Translations under genes and position numbers: made by a program
In this document: piece after piece, positions 34,378 through 43,452 of the stretch
Layout: each line of letters opens with the position of its first letter
Position numbering within the stretch: the stretch's first letter is position 1
From: RBG-16-64-13 sp964592075
GTDB taxonomy: Bacteria > Actinomycetota > Thermoleophilia > RBG-16-64-13
Direction: 5' to 3'
DNA length: 64,000 nt
Assembly (NCBI GenBank): GCA_964592075.1
Contig: CAZQDY010000003.1
Location: forward strand, 1-64,000
The notes under the pieces: model-generated
Told to the model about the DNA's origin: nothing
Databases searched by the model: none
The model's input: the letters and a program-made list of their open reading frames with translations, nothing else

Positions 34378-35721
34378 TTGTCAGCACCGCAGAGACTCAG
34401 GCGCCTAGGGAGCCGACTGACAGGCAACTACTGGTTCTTCCCGGCAGCTTTGGTGATCGTCGCCGTAGGCCTGGCGTTCTTGATGCCCTGGATCGACAGG
34501 CAGCTGGGCGGAACGGCGGGCACCATCCCCAGCTGGATCTTCGGGGGAGGTCCGGACGGAGCTCGAGCGCTCCTCTCCACCATCGCGGGCTCCATGATGA
34601 CGGTCGCGGCCCTCACCTTCTCCATCACCATCGTGGGCCTCACCACGGCGTCGCAGCAGTTCGGCCCGCGGCTCCTGCGCAACTTCATCCAAGACCGAGG
34701 GTACCAGGTAGTGCTCGGCACCTTCCTGGCGGCTTTTCTCTACTGCCTTCTCGTGCTCCGGAGCGTCGAAGAGATCGGCGAGGAGCACTTCGTCCCCTAC
34801 GTCTCGCTGACCATGGCGCTGGTCTTCGCGGTGGCCGGCATCGGCGTGCTGGTCTACTTCATACATCACGCCGCCTTCTCGCTGAGAGCGGACAACGTCG
34901 TGGCCGCCACGGGTAGAGAACTGAAGGTCGCGATCGACCGGCTCTACCCCGAGTTCCAGCACAGGTCGGCACACAGGGCGCGCACTAACGATCGAAAGCT
35001 GCCCGAGGGTTTTCCTTCCGGCGCCCGTAATGTGTTTGCGCGACAGAGCGGCTACATCCAAGCCATCGACCACAGCCGGCTGGCCAAGGTGGCGGCGGAG
35101 CATCAACTCGTTCTGCGGCTCGATTACCGACCGGGCGCCTTCATCACGGAAGAAGGAGTCCTACTGGAGTCCTGGCCTGACCGAGAACTCGATGAGGACG
35201 TGCTCAAGCGCATTCACGAGTGCTTCGTGATAGGGCCGCACCGTCCGCTTGCCCAGGACGTGGAGTCCGCCATAGAGCAGCTGGTGGAGCTGGCCCTGCG
35301 GGCACTGTCCCCCGGCATAAACGACCCCGACACGGCTATCCTCTGCATCGACCAACTCACCGATGCCCTGGCCCGAGCCGCCGACCGAGACATACCTCCG
35401 GCGCTGCTGCCGCCGGAAGGAGATGTGTGCCTGGTCACCTATCCCCTTGGCTTCTCCCGCATGACCGATCTCATGTTCAGCAGGATACGTCAGTACAGCC
35501 GGGGAAGCGTGCCGGTGACCGTACGCCTTCTCGAGTCGATCGCGGTTGTCGGCCCCCGCGTGAAGCGTGAGGCGGGGCGGGCGGCGCTCATGGCTCAGGC
35601 AAACATGCTGAAACGATCGAGTGATGAGGCGATACCGGAATCGGATGACCGCCGGCTCGTCGACCTGCGCTTCAGGGCAGTCGAGAGGGCCTTGACCGAG
35701 CCCGCGGCGAATGGATCATGA
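34378..35721 (+). CDS. DUF2254-family membrane protein
   Basis: A 447-residue protein with four N-terminal helices (residues 18-165) and a C-terminal cytoplasmic half. The segment STIAGSMMTVAALTFSITIVGLTTASQQFGPRLLRNFIQD is the hallmark of DUF2254. The later conserved region is QDVESAIEQLVELALRALSPGINDPDTAILCIDQL. The function is unknown, although the layout resembles a channel or a mechanosensitive protein. It probably starts with TTG at 34378 after AGGATGTCAGGGA; a nearby ATG at 34368 is in another frame. The 3' end overlaps a convergent gene by six bases. Confidence 0.9.
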   Translation: MSAPQRLRRLGSRLTGNYWFFPAALVIVAVGLAFLMPWIDRQLGGTAGTIPSWIFGGGPDGARALLSTIAGSMMTVAALTFSITIVGLTTASQQFGPRLLRNFIQDRGYQVVLGTFLAAFLYCLLVLRSVEEIGEEHFVPYVSLTMALVFAVAGIGVLVYFIHHAAFSLRADNVVAATGRELKVAIDRLYPEFQHRSAHRARTNDRKLPEGFPSGARNVFARQSGYIQAIDHSRLAKVAAEHQLVLRLDYRPGAFITEEGVLLESWPDRELDEDVLKRIHECFVIGPHRPLAQDVESAIEQLVELALRALSPGINDPDTAILCIDQLTDALARAADRDIPPALLPPEGDVCLVTYPLGFSRMTDLMFSRIRQYSRGSVPVTVRLLESIAVVGPRVKREAGRAALMAQANMLKRSSDEAIPESDDRRLVDLRFRAVERALTEPAANGS

Positions 35722-36153
35722 ACCCACTCCCAGATATCGCCGCGTCGGGCGAACGAGCGCCATCACCAGGATGAGCACGCCAAGCAGCCCCATGCCGATC
35801 TGCAGGCCGAGCCCCGTGCCCGGTAGATAGCCGAGCAGGACGACCTCGGTGATGATCCAGATGACGAGGCCCGCACCTGCCACGATCGCGAACCACCTGC
35901 CCCATCTCCGGCGTCCGGCCAGACCATAGACCGCGACGAGCGGCGGAAGGCCCACCACGATGAGCAGTATCAGGCCCGGGACGAGAAAGTCGCTGAAAGG
36001 GCTTCCATCCAGCATGCTGAGCGGCATGCCGATGTTCTCCACCGGGTCCTGCACCAGCCCGACACCGCCCCCGATGGCCCCCAGCGCTTGGATGCACAGG
36101 AAGACCATGAGGGCCCAGACAGCCCCCGGTCGGCGGTTGGACAAGGTCGGCAT
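35716..36153 (-). CDS. Small four-helix membrane protein
   Basis: A 145-residue protein with four hydrophobic segments (VWALMVFLCIQALGAIGGGV, FLVPGLILLIVVGLPPLVAVY, WFAIVAGAGLVIWIITEVVLL, GLQIGMGLLGVLILVMALV) and a basic loop, GRRRWGRW, in the middle. It resembles generic actinobacterial membrane proteins with a cytoplasmic Arg-rich turn; I cannot name the family. The gene is monocistronic and convergent with DUF2254. Confidence 0.72.
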   Translation of the reverse strand: MPTLSNRRPGAVWALMVFLCIQALGAIGGGVGLVQDPVENIGMPLSMLDGSPFSDFLVPGLILLIVVGLPPLVAVYGLAGRRRWGRWFAIVAGAGLVIWIITEVVLLGYLPGTGLGLQIGMGLLGVLILVMALVRPTRRYLGVGS

Positions 36154-36350
36154 CTGACTCCTCGTGTCGTTGGACGTGGCGCTTCAACCCATGACAGCGA
36201 CGGGGCCGATCCCGGGCCAGTGGACCCGGCGTACCCATCCGACCGGATGACCCGGACCTATCTGAAAGGATTACCCGTCATACCCGTTCGGTCGATTCTG
36301 AGAAACTGCCCCCGGGCGATAATCCTCTATAGGTAGGTGCGGACATTGAG

Positions 36351-36381
36351 ACCGAGACGGTGGCGGAGCCACCTCCTCGGT
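36351..36381 (+). promoter_or_regulatory. 5' UTR hairpin before the second SLH gene
   Basis: ACCGAG (36351-36356) pairs with CTCGGT (36376-36381). After a two-base internal loop, GGTGGC-GGA-GCCACC closes the top. It ends 15 bases before the AGGAGGATT ribosome site. It may modulate translation or mRNA stability; it matches no riboswitch I know. Confidence 0.5.
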
Positions 36382-36410
36382 TGCCCAACCTCGATCCTCA
36401 GGAGGATTAG

Positions 36411-37787
36411 ATGCGCTCGAATCCATTCCCATCCCAGATCCCAAACGCGGGGATTCTAGCCGCCTGCGTCCTTGCGTTGGCGCTGGTCTTGTCCCTTGCC
36501 GCCGCCGGACCGGCCATCGCCCAGGACAACGGCGCTGAGCCTCCCGTGTCCGGCACGATAACCGACGCTGCGACGGGTGAGCCTATCGCCGGAGCCCTCG
36601 TGACCCTGCTGTTGGGCCACCCGCCGAACGAGCCTGGTCCTCCCAGCGGAGCCGGCCAGGTGCCGACCGATGAGAACGGCGCCTACGCCTTCACCGAGGT
36701 GGCGGACTACCCGGACCGGGACTACAGCCTGATCGTCGAGGCCGACGGATACCAGACGGGTCAAAGCGACCCCTTCATCTACGATGGCAGCGCTCCTCTC
36801 CAAATGGACATGGCTCTCGATGCGGAGGCAGGGGACCCGGTCGTGACCGGTGTGGCCGTTGACGCCGACACCGGACTGCCCATCCCGGAAGCTACTGTAT
36901 GGGTCATGTACGGTCCGGATCACGGCCTGGCGGGCCAGGCGGTGGAAGCAGACGGCACGTTCTCCATCTGGGGGATCGAACCCAACCGGGACTTCACGGT
37001 GTGGGCCGAGGCCGAAGCACTGGGCTACGAATCAGCCTCCTCGGAGACTCTGCTCTACGACGGCGAGAACACCATCGCAGGGATAGAGATAGCCCTTGTC
37101 AAGGCGCCTGTCGCGCCCGTCGGCGCTCGCGGCATCGAGCACGCTGCTCAGTTCATGGGCGACTTCGATTCCGGGCTCACCGACATCGGACAACTCTCCC
37201 TCGAGGCCCAGCAGGCCATCAACGCCCTCGCATTCTATGAGATCACTCTGGGCAGGTCCGACGGGACCTATCAACCCACCGCGTCGGTGACCCGCTCCCA
37301 GATGGCGCTCTTCCTGGCTCGGGTCTTCCAGTACGCGGTCGATACCACCGATCTGGAGGCGCCGGCCTCGATCACCGATCCCGGCTTCACCGACACCTCA
37401 GCTCTGACTCAGGAAGCGAAAGATGCAATCGCCCTCCTCTACACACTGGGGATCACGCAGGGGACCACGGCGACGACCTACTCACCCTACGCCGATGTGA
37501 CCCGCCGCGACATGGCTTCGTTCATGGTGCGTCTCCAGAACGTCCTCGAGCCCGGCAGCTACACGACGACTGAGTCCTTCTTCTCCGACGTGCCCGACAC
37601 GTTGTCTCGAGCGGCGGACATAGATGCCCTCGCCGCTCAGGGCATCTCGGTCGGATACGGTGACGGCACGTTCGGACCGTTCGACTCGGTGACGCGCGCC
37701 CAGATGGCGCTCTTCATCATGCGTCACATCGATGAGAACGTGGAGGCCGGCAGGCTCCCTGCGCTGGGCGCTCCTAGCGACAGCTAA
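36411..37787 (+). CDS. Secreted protein with carboxypeptidase-regulatory-like repeats and SLH domains
   Basis: Cell-surface protein of 458 residues. Signal peptide: LAACVLALALVLSLAAAGPAIA. Two Ig-like CarboxypepD_reg-type modules follow: VSGTITDAATGEPIAGALVTL (about 45-135) and VTGVAVDADTGLPIPEATVWV (about 142-230). The C-terminal 200 residues contain three SLH units, marked by VTRSQMALFLARVF, VTRRDMASFMVRL and VTRAQMALFIMRHI. Each SLH holds the TRA/TRR-type loop used for binding pyruvylated wall polymer. ATG has AGGAGGATT upstream. A hairpin terminator follows. It probably forms part of the same wall-anchored surface layer as 1977-3482. Confidence 0.92.
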   Translation: MRSNPFPSQIPNAGILAACVLALALVLSLAAAGPAIAQDNGAEPPVSGTITDAATGEPIAGALVTLLLGHPPNEPGPPSGAGQVPTDENGAYAFTEVADYPDRDYSLIVEADGYQTGQSDPFIYDGSAPLQMDMALDAEAGDPVVTGVAVDADTGLPIPEATVWVMYGPDHGLAGQAVEADGTFSIWGIEPNRDFTVWAEAEALGYESASSETLLYDGENTIAGIEIALVKAPVAPVGARGIEHAAQFMGDFDSGLTDIGQLSLEAQQAINALAFYEITLGRSDGTYQPTASVTRSQMALFLARVFQYAVDTTDLEAPASITDPGFTDTSALTQEAKDAIALLYTLGITQGTTATTYSPYADVTRRDMASFMVRLQNVLEPGSYTTTESFFSDVPDTLSRAADIDALAAQGISVGYGDGTFGPFDSVTRAQMALFIMRHIDENVEAGRLPALGAPSDS

Positions 37788-37803
37788 CACCAGGAAGCAC
37801 CAG

Positions 37804-37849
37804 ACAGGCTCCACCGGTGACGTTTTGAGAAATCGCCGGTGGGGCCTGT
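37804..37849. terminator. Bidirectional terminator hairpin
   Basis: ACAGGCTCCACCGG (37804-37817) pairs with CCGGTGGGGCCTGT (37836-37849), 14 bp with one G-T pair and an 18-base loop containing TTTT. It separates the SLH gene from convergent metF. Confidence 0.75.
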
Positions 37850-37912
37850 CGCTGCACTCACCGACGGCCGGCGGCGCTCCAAGAGACAGCTGGTGCCCGG
37901 GCCTCGCTCAGG

Positions 37913-38779
37913 CTACACGTCCTTACGGATGCCGCAGCCGTCCATGATCGTCTCGACGTCTTCCCACTTGTTCAGCGTATAGATGTGCAGGCCCTCGATG
38001 CCGGCCTCCATGAACCTGTAGATCTGGTTGATGGTGTAATCGATGCCGGCCTTCTTGAACTCGTCGGGGTTATCGCCGCACCTGCCGATGATCTCCGCAA
38101 GCTCCGCGGGGATTGAGCAGCCGTTGCTGACGGTCATGCGGATGATCGCGTCCTTGTCCAGCGCCGGCATGATGCCGAGCACCACCGGAGCGCTGATCCC
38201 GGCTTCGCGTATGCGATAGACGAACTCCTTGAACGCCTCCACGTCGTGGCACAACTGCGACATGAGGAACTCGGCGCCGTTGTCCTGCTTGCTGCGCAGA
38301 TGGGCGATGTCCGCGGCGAACGAGGGCGCCAGGATGTGCTTCTCCGGATAGCAGGCGGCCGCGATGCAGAAATCGGGGAATTCCTTCTTGATATACCGGA
38401 TCAGTCCATCGGCGTAACTGAAGTCGCCCTGTGTGCCTTCCCAACCCGCGGGCAGGTCGCCCCTCATAGCCAGGATGTTCTCCATGCCCATGGACCGGTA
38501 GTGCTCGAGCTCGCTGTTGATCTTCTCCTTGGTGTTCCCGATGCAGGTGAAGTGCGTCATCACCTCGGTGACACCGGCGTCCATGATGGTCTGGCACACC
38601 TCCACGTTGCGGCCCGCGTTGCTGCCGCCGGCGCCGTATGTGCAGCTGATGAAGTCGGGTTTGTAGTTGTAGTAGTACTGGAGCGCCGACCTCAGCTTCT
38701 CCATGCCGGCTTCGGTCTTGGGCGGGAATACTTCGAACGAGAAGCTCATTCTCGATTCGAGGATCTCGGCGATTTTCAT
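37913..38779 (-). CDS. metF: Methylenetetrahydrofolate reductase
   Basis: Reduces 5,10-methylene-THF to 5-methyl-THF with FAD, supplying methyl groups for methionine synthesis or, in anaerobes, the methyl branch of C1 metabolism. A TIM barrel of 288 residues: MSFSFEVFPPKTEAGMEKL (with the catalytic Glu), FISCTYGAGGSN, THFTCIGNTKE, NILAMRGDLPAGW, SQLCHDVEAF. ATG 38779 follows AGAAGGG; the longer frame lacks support. It stands alone with no metH or folate gene adjacent, and is divergent from the second dynamin-like gene. Confidence 0.96.
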   Translation of the reverse strand: MKIAEILESRMSFSFEVFPPKTEAGMEKLRSALQYYYNYKPDFISCTYGAGGSNAGRNVEVCQTIMDAGVTEVMTHFTCIGNTKEKINSELEHYRSMGMENILAMRGDLPAGWEGTQGDFSYADGLIRYIKKEFPDFCIAAACYPEKHILAPSFAADIAHLRSKQDNGAEFLMSQLCHDVEAFKEFVYRIREAGISAPVVLGIMPALDKDAIIRMTVSNGCSIPAELAEIIGRCGDNPDEFKKAGIDYTINQIYRFMEAGIEGLHIYTLNKWEDVETIMDGCGIRKDV

Positions 38780-39014
38780 GGCTATGGCCCTTCTTGAAAT
38801 CGGTTTCCCGGCGGGACTCACCGACTGTAGTGTCCCCGGGCCATCCCGATTCAAACGCGACGGTCCGGATCTCCGAGGACGGCTGGAAAGCCGGGCAAGC
38901 GCTCACTGCTACAATTGACCGCGGCGATGGCTTCCGCTACCACCGCGGCGTGCGCCGCTGATGACGCCTACCACCGATAGTCGAAACGCGCGAAGGCGCG
39001 ACCGGAGGAAAGGT

Positions 39015-40736
39015 ATGCGATCATGCGGACGAACACCGGTGAGCTTCCTGGAGACGGGGCTCGCGACGATTAGTGGCATCCAGGCCGATTTCCACCTGGA
39101 GTCACTCACCCCCCAGATCTCTGCCCTCGCACGCTCCCTACCCGAGAGGCACGTCGTCAATGTGGCCGTCGTTGGTCGTTTCAAGGCAGGCAAGAGCTCT
39201 TTTCTCAACGATATCGTGGGCCGCGAGCTCCTTCCGGTAGACGTCCTGCCCGCCACGTCTGTGATCACTCAGGTGTCCTACGGTCAGGCCGACCGGGCTG
39301 AGGTGCGATACCTGGATGGTAGGTCTGGGGAGATCGACCTTGGCGAGCTGGCGGAGTACGTCACTGAGAAGAACAACCCCGAAAACGTGAAACGCGTGGG
39401 CGTGGTCGACGTTGAGCTTGAGTCGCTTGCAGCCTTCCGCACCGTTCGTTTCGTCGATACGCCGGGGCTGGGAAGCATCTTCTCCGAGACCACCAAGACC
39501 AGCCTCGAGTGGCTGCCGGACATCGGAGCGGCCGTTGTTGCTCTGACCGTCGATCCACCGCTGGCCGAGAGCGACCTCCGCCTTCTGCGTGACGTGATGC
39601 GGTCGACCCCCGAGATCGTCATCCTACTCACCAAGGTCGATCAGGTGGCCGGCGAGCAGGCGCATGCGGTGGAGACCTTCATCAGCAGTGAGATCCGAGA
39701 GCGACTCGGTCGGGAGATCCCCATCTACCCGTACTCGACCAGGCCCGGCTTCGAGCATCTGCGCGACCGTTTTCGCGACTACTTGGTCGATCGTGTCGTG
39801 GGCCATCACGAAGAACGTCTGGAAGAGATACTGGGGCACAAGCTCAGCACACTCGTGCGGGAATGCAGAGAGTACCTGGCTTTGGCCGAGGCCGCGACGG
39901 AGGTCGACGAGCACGCACGGGCCGGCCTGCTCGAACTCACACGCCGCGAGCAGGGCAACCTGGACCAGGTGCATCGAGCCATCCGCGTTCTCGCTCGAGA
40001 CCTGGAGCGCCGGGCGCACGACACCCTGGTGGAAGCCTACTCAGGATTGCTCTCTCTCACCCTTGCCTCAGTCGCGACCGACTTCGACACCCAGTCGCGT
40101 GCCTGGCGCGGCCACCTGGGCAAGACCTCGGAGGCCTTTCAGCGATGGGTAGACACGGCGCTGCGGCGAGAGATGGGCAAGGTGCTGCCCAGTGGCGAGA
40201 AGTTCCTCGCTCCGATCCTCGCCGAGGCGGAGGGCCTCTTCAGGCGAGCGGTGCGAGGCTTCCAGGACCGCCTGGCCGGGGCCGTCGAGACGGCCCTCGG
40301 TCTGCACTTCTCGGGAGCCACGTTCGCGGCCGAGGTCGAGCCGCCCTGCTTTCCGCGCATACGAGTGGACAAGACCTTCGACATCCCGCTCGATATGGCG
40401 TGGTTCGTCGTGCCTATGCCCGTGTTCCGTCGCCTCATCTACCGGCGTCTCCGCTCGCAGCTACCCTGGGAAGTGGAGAAGAACCTCATCCGCCTTGCCG
40501 GCCAGTGGAACGAGGCCGCCAAGCGGTCGATCGAGGGTATGAGCAGGCAGGCCCAGGATTTCATGGACCGGGAGGCGGCCACCGTGATCGATCTCGCCAC
40601 ATCGGGCGAGAACAAGCGAGAGCGCGTGATGGCGGCCATGGCCAGGTTGGACGAGATTGACTCTGGCGAACAGGGATCTCTGCCGGCTCGTCCCATGAAG
40701 GCCGCCGAGAAGGGCACGCCGCACACCGATGGGTGA
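39015..40736 (+). CDS. Dynamin-like GTPase (second copy)
   Basis: A 573-residue dynamin-family GTPase. Motifs: G1 GRFKAGKSSF, G2 in PATSVITQV, G3 DTPGLGS, G4 LLTKVDQV. A helical stalk follows (LVRECREYLALAEAATEVDEH). A moderately hydrophobic stretch, MAWFVVPMPVFRRLIYR, occurs near residue 465, where the membrane paddle of relatives lies. ATG 39015 follows CGGAGGAAAGG, which is better than the frame start at 38961. It is separate from the first copy (27466-29202) and quite diverged from it, so the two may act as a hetero-pair or have separate roles in membrane maintenance. Confidence 0.88.
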   Translation: MRSCGRTPVSFLETGLATISGIQADFHLESLTPQISALARSLPERHVVNVAVVGRFKAGKSSFLNDIVGRELLPVDVLPATSVITQVSYGQADRAEVRYLDGRSGEIDLGELAEYVTEKNNPENVKRVGVVDVELESLAAFRTVRFVDTPGLGSIFSETTKTSLEWLPDIGAAVVALTVDPPLAESDLRLLRDVMRSTPEIVILLTKVDQVAGEQAHAVETFISSEIRERLGREIPIYPYSTRPGFEHLRDRFRDYLVDRVVGHHEERLEEILGHKLSTLVRECREYLALAEAATEVDEHARAGLLELTRREQGNLDQVHRAIRVLARDLERRAHDTLVEAYSGLLSLTLASVATDFDTQSRAWRGHLGKTSEAFQRWVDTALRREMGKVLPSGEKFLAPILAEAEGLFRRAVRGFQDRLAGAVETALGLHFSGATFAAEVEPPCFPRIRVDKTFDIPLDMAWFVVPMPVFRRLIYRRLRSQLPWEVEKNLIRLAGQWNEAAKRSIEGMSRQAQDFMDREAATVIDLATSGENKRERVMAAMARLDEIDSGEQGSLPARPMKAAEKGTPHTDG

Positions 40737-40768
40737 GGTCTGCTTCGCTTCCACGATGACCGTGCGGG

Positions 40769-40795
40769 AGCCGCCCGTCCCCTCGCCGGGCGGCT
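40769..40795 (+). terminator. Terminator after the second dynamin-like gene
   Basis: AGCCGCCCG (40769-40777) pairs with CGGGCGGCT (40787-40795) over a 9-base loop, 32 bases past the stop. Confidence 0.65.
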
Positions 40796-40867
40796 GCACA
40801 CATCCGCAAGGGCGGTCAAGACGGCGCCGGACCCTGCCCGTATCCTGATCCAGCGAAAGGAGACAGG

Positions 40868-41808
40868 GTGCTCACGGAGTGGGAACAGCGAAAAGCGGTG
40901 CAGCGCATGCAGGACTACATCGAGGACCACCTCGGCGAACCGGTGACCCTCGCCGACCTGGCGCGGGCCGCGCGCTACTCGCTGTACCACTCGGCGCGGA
41001 TGTTCAAGGAGATGACCGGCCGGACTCCCTTTGAATACCTGCGGATGCGGCGCCTTTCGGCCGCGGCCGTGGAGCTGAGCAAGGAGCAGAAGCGCGTGGT
41101 GGACGTGGCCTTCGACTTCGTGTTCGACTCGCACGAGGGCTTCACGCGGGCCTTCGCGCGGCAGTTCGGCGTGCCGCCCTCCCGTCTCCAGGAGGTCGCC
41201 TGGCCGGCCCATCTCTTCCACCCCGAGCCGGTGACCGAGTTCTACCGAGTCAGACAGAAAGGAACGAACGGCATGGCCGAGACAGCGAAAGGCAAAGAGC
41301 AGGACAAGAAGCAGGTACAGACGGTATTCGTTCAGATCCTCGAGCGGCCGCAGCGCAAGCTCCTCTTTCTTCCGGGCAAGAGCGCGACGCACTACTTCGC
41401 GTACTGCGAAGAGCTGGGCTGCCAGGTGTGGGACGACCTGAAGACGATCCCCGAGGCCCTCCAGGAGCCCATGGGCCTGTGGATGCCCGACAACCTGCGG
41501 CCCGAGGGGACATCCACCTACGTGCAGGGCGTGGAGCTGCCGACCGACTACGCCGGCCCCGTGCCTGAGGGCCACCGGATGATCGAGCTGGCGCCGTGCA
41601 AGATGCTCGTCTTCAGGGGGAGCCCTTTGACGACAAGGACTTCGAGCAGGCCATCAGCTCACTCTGGGACGTGATGAACAGCTACGATCCGAACGTCATC
41701 GGATATGAGTGGGCCGACGACGAGGCTCCCCGCTTCCAGCTGGCCCCCATGGGATACCGGGGGTACATCGAGGGAAGACCGGTGAGACAGCTGGCGCCCG
41801 CCGCGTAG
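40868..41808 (+). pseudogene. AraC-family regulator with GyrI-like domain, frameshifted in a G-run
   Basis: The N-terminal 115 residues hold two AraC helix-turn-helix motifs (VTLADLARAARYSLYHSARMF and VVDVAFDFVFDSHEGFTRAF). A GyrI-like ligand domain follows (VQILERPQRKLLFLPG). Near 41615 the frame is lost: the sequence reads CKMLVFRG and then unrelated residues to a stop at 41674. The next frame continues the domain as GEPFDDKDFEQAISSLWDVM and ends properly at 41808. The joint is a run of five G; one extra G would restore a 313-residue protein. GTG 40868 follows AAAGGAG. This is an inactivating deletion, slippage-dependent expression, or a sequence error. Confidence 0.85.
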
Positions 41809-41932
41809 GGGCGCGGCGGCGCGGTGAGACCCGGCGACTAACTTCGCGCCGTGAGGGTACATATCAACCTCGAACTGAGCGGCGCAGTCTCGTAGGTAAC
41901 AGACCACCGGCGAGCGAACCGGGGAGGACGAA

Positions 41933-42475
41933 GTGGACGCCCAACAGATCATCCTGCTCCTCATGAACGTTCTCGGAGGCGCTGCAGTAATAGGCAGCTA
42001 TGTCCTCTGGCTCCGTGGAAGCCCGGGCGGCGCGAACGCTCTGTGGGGCGGGGTCCCGGCACGACTCCGGCCCGTCTATACGGTGTCCATGATCCTCTCC
42101 GCGATCGGCTACCTCGCCGTCTTCTACTACCTTCACTTCGAGCCCGTGCCCGAGGAGGTGGAGATCGGCGGAGGGGGTGGATTCGTCTGGTTCATACCCA
42201 TCATCGTCCTGATGCTCTTCCCGTCCGCCTTGTGGATGCCCTTGTCGAGCCTCTACGTAGATAGGCCTAGCAAAGGCGCATGGCTAGGCGTTCGCGCAGT
42301 CCTTTTCGTCGTGGGGGTTGCCTCGATAGCACTCGCTTGGGCGCTCTTCACCCTCAGGCCCAACGACGGCGACACCGCCTACTGGTTCGCGGTGGTGGGG
42401 AGTTGCTACTTCGCCTTCCACACCTTCGTCTTGGACGCGGTGTTGTGGGCGGCGCTGTTCAGGCGCCGGACCTAG
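41933..42475 (+). CDS. Membrane protein of unknown function
   Basis: A 180-residue protein with five predicted helices (IILLLMNVLGGAAVIGSYVLWL, VYTVSMILSAIGYLAVFYYL, VWFIPIIVLMLFPSALWMPL, GVRAVLFVVGVASIALAWALF, YWFAVVGSCYFAFHTFVLDAVLWAALF). GTG follows GGGGAGGACGAA. The pattern resembles small TspO/membrane-sensor-like proteins only in size; I assign no family. It is monocistronic. Confidence 0.72.
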   Translation: MDAQQIILLLMNVLGGAAVIGSYVLWLRGSPGGANALWGGVPARLRPVYTVSMILSAIGYLAVFYYLHFEPVPEEVEIGGGGGFVWFIPIIVLMLFPSALWMPLSSLYVDRPSKGAWLGVRAVLFVVGVASIALAWALFTLRPNDGDTAYWFAVVGSCYFAFHTFVLDAVLWAALFRRRT

Positions 42476-42554
42476 CCGCCGGCTGGACGGCGCCCGCCCC
42501 GGTCCGCTTCGTCCGGCCCCCGATGAGCGGCAACCCGGACTAGAATGGAGTCAC

Positions 42555-42938
42555 ATGGCTGCTCGATCATCCAAACCAGGGATCGCGCTCGCCGCCGTCG
42601 GAGGCATCGGGGGGATAGTGGTCTCCTCGTGGGCCTTGAGTGTCTCGGCGCATCGAGGTGGCGGAGAGCCGATGGTGGACGTCGGCGAAGGGGTGCTGAC
42701 GGCCTACTCCGCCGCCATGCTCCTCCTCTTCTGCGCTACGATGGTCGCTGTCATCATCAGTCTCATAAGGCCCAGGGTGGCCGGTCTTGCTCTAATCGCC
42801 ATCGGCGGGCTCACGATCGTCCTGGTTGTTGTCGGAATCTTGATGTGGCTTCTCGGCGGGCTGCTCTTCGCCCCCTTCGGGTTCCTGATCCTCATCGCCG
42901 GTGTCCTCCTGATGGTTAGCCGCATGAGCGCGGCCTGA
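42555..42938 (+). CDS. Membrane protein of unknown function
   Basis: A 127-residue protein with three or four helices (IALAAVGGIGGIVVSSWALSV, YSAAMLLLFCATMVAVIISLI, LALIAIGGLTIVLVVVGILMWLL, FGFLILIAGVLLMVS). A TAGAAT box (42541-42546) lies eight bases before the ATG, with GGAG between, so the transcript leader is very short. No family is recognised. Confidence 0.7.
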   Translation: MAARSSKPGIALAAVGGIGGIVVSSWALSVSAHRGGGEPMVDVGEGVLTAYSAAMLLLFCATMVAVIISLIRPRVAGLALIAIGGLTIVLVVVGILMWLLGGLLFAPFGFLILIAGVLLMVSRMSAA

Positions 42939-43053
42939 CGAGTGACTGGTATCGCGGTCCGAATCCGCTGCGCTTAGACCTGGGTACCGCTGCTCCGCGC
43001 ACCGTGCGGTACCCTCTCCCCTCAATGAACATCCAGCAAGAAGGAGCCAGACA

Positions 43054-43452
43054 GTGGAGCTGAAAGCCGTCAACCCGTGGTCGTGGCAGGACCGGTTCGA
43101 TTTCTCCCAGGCCGTAGAGGTCTCAGGCGTTCAAAGGACCGTCTACTGCGCGGGCCAGATATCGTGCGACGCAGACGGCGGTCTGCTTCACCCCGGCGAC
43201 ATGGAGGCTCAGTTCCACTGCGCCCTCGACAACCTGGAGCGGGTGCTCGATCAGGCGGGCGGCCTGAAGCTGGCCGATATCGTCCGTCTCAACTACTACG
43301 TCACGGACGTCCCCGCTTTCTTGGAGGCCGTGCCCAAGGTGGGAGTACGCCTGCAGGCGGCCGGGTGCAAACCGGCGTCCACGGTGCTATGCGTCCTGGG
43401 CCTGGCTCAGCCGGAATGCATGATCGGGTTGGAGGCAACGGCCTGCGCGTGA
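43054..43452 (+). CDS. RidA-family (enamine/imine deaminase) protein
   Basis: A 132-residue trimer-forming protein that typically hydrolyses reactive 2-aminoacrylate-type imines. The fold is recognisable from VYCAGQISCDADGGLLHPGDMEAQFHCALDNLERVLDQAGG and the following VRLNYYVTDV. The catalytic Arg found in classical RidA (R105, in RVEVE) is replaced near the C-terminus (PECMIGLEATACA), so it belongs to an Rid subfamily of uncertain activity. GTG follows AAGGAG. The 3' end overlaps the convergent methyltransferase by 46 bases. Confidence 0.85.
   Translation: MELKAVNPWSWQDRFDFSQAVEVSGVQRTVYCAGQISCDADGGLLHPGDMEAQFHCALDNLERVLDQAGGLKLADIVRLNYYVTDVPAFLEAVPKVGVRLQAAGCKPASTVLCVLGLAQPECMIGLEATACA

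Noticed and set aside
36300..36410. Riboswitch upstream of the second SLH gene
   Set aside because: A strong hairpin is present, but no conserved core of c-di-GMP, c-di-AMP, SAM or cobalamin riboswitches can be matched.
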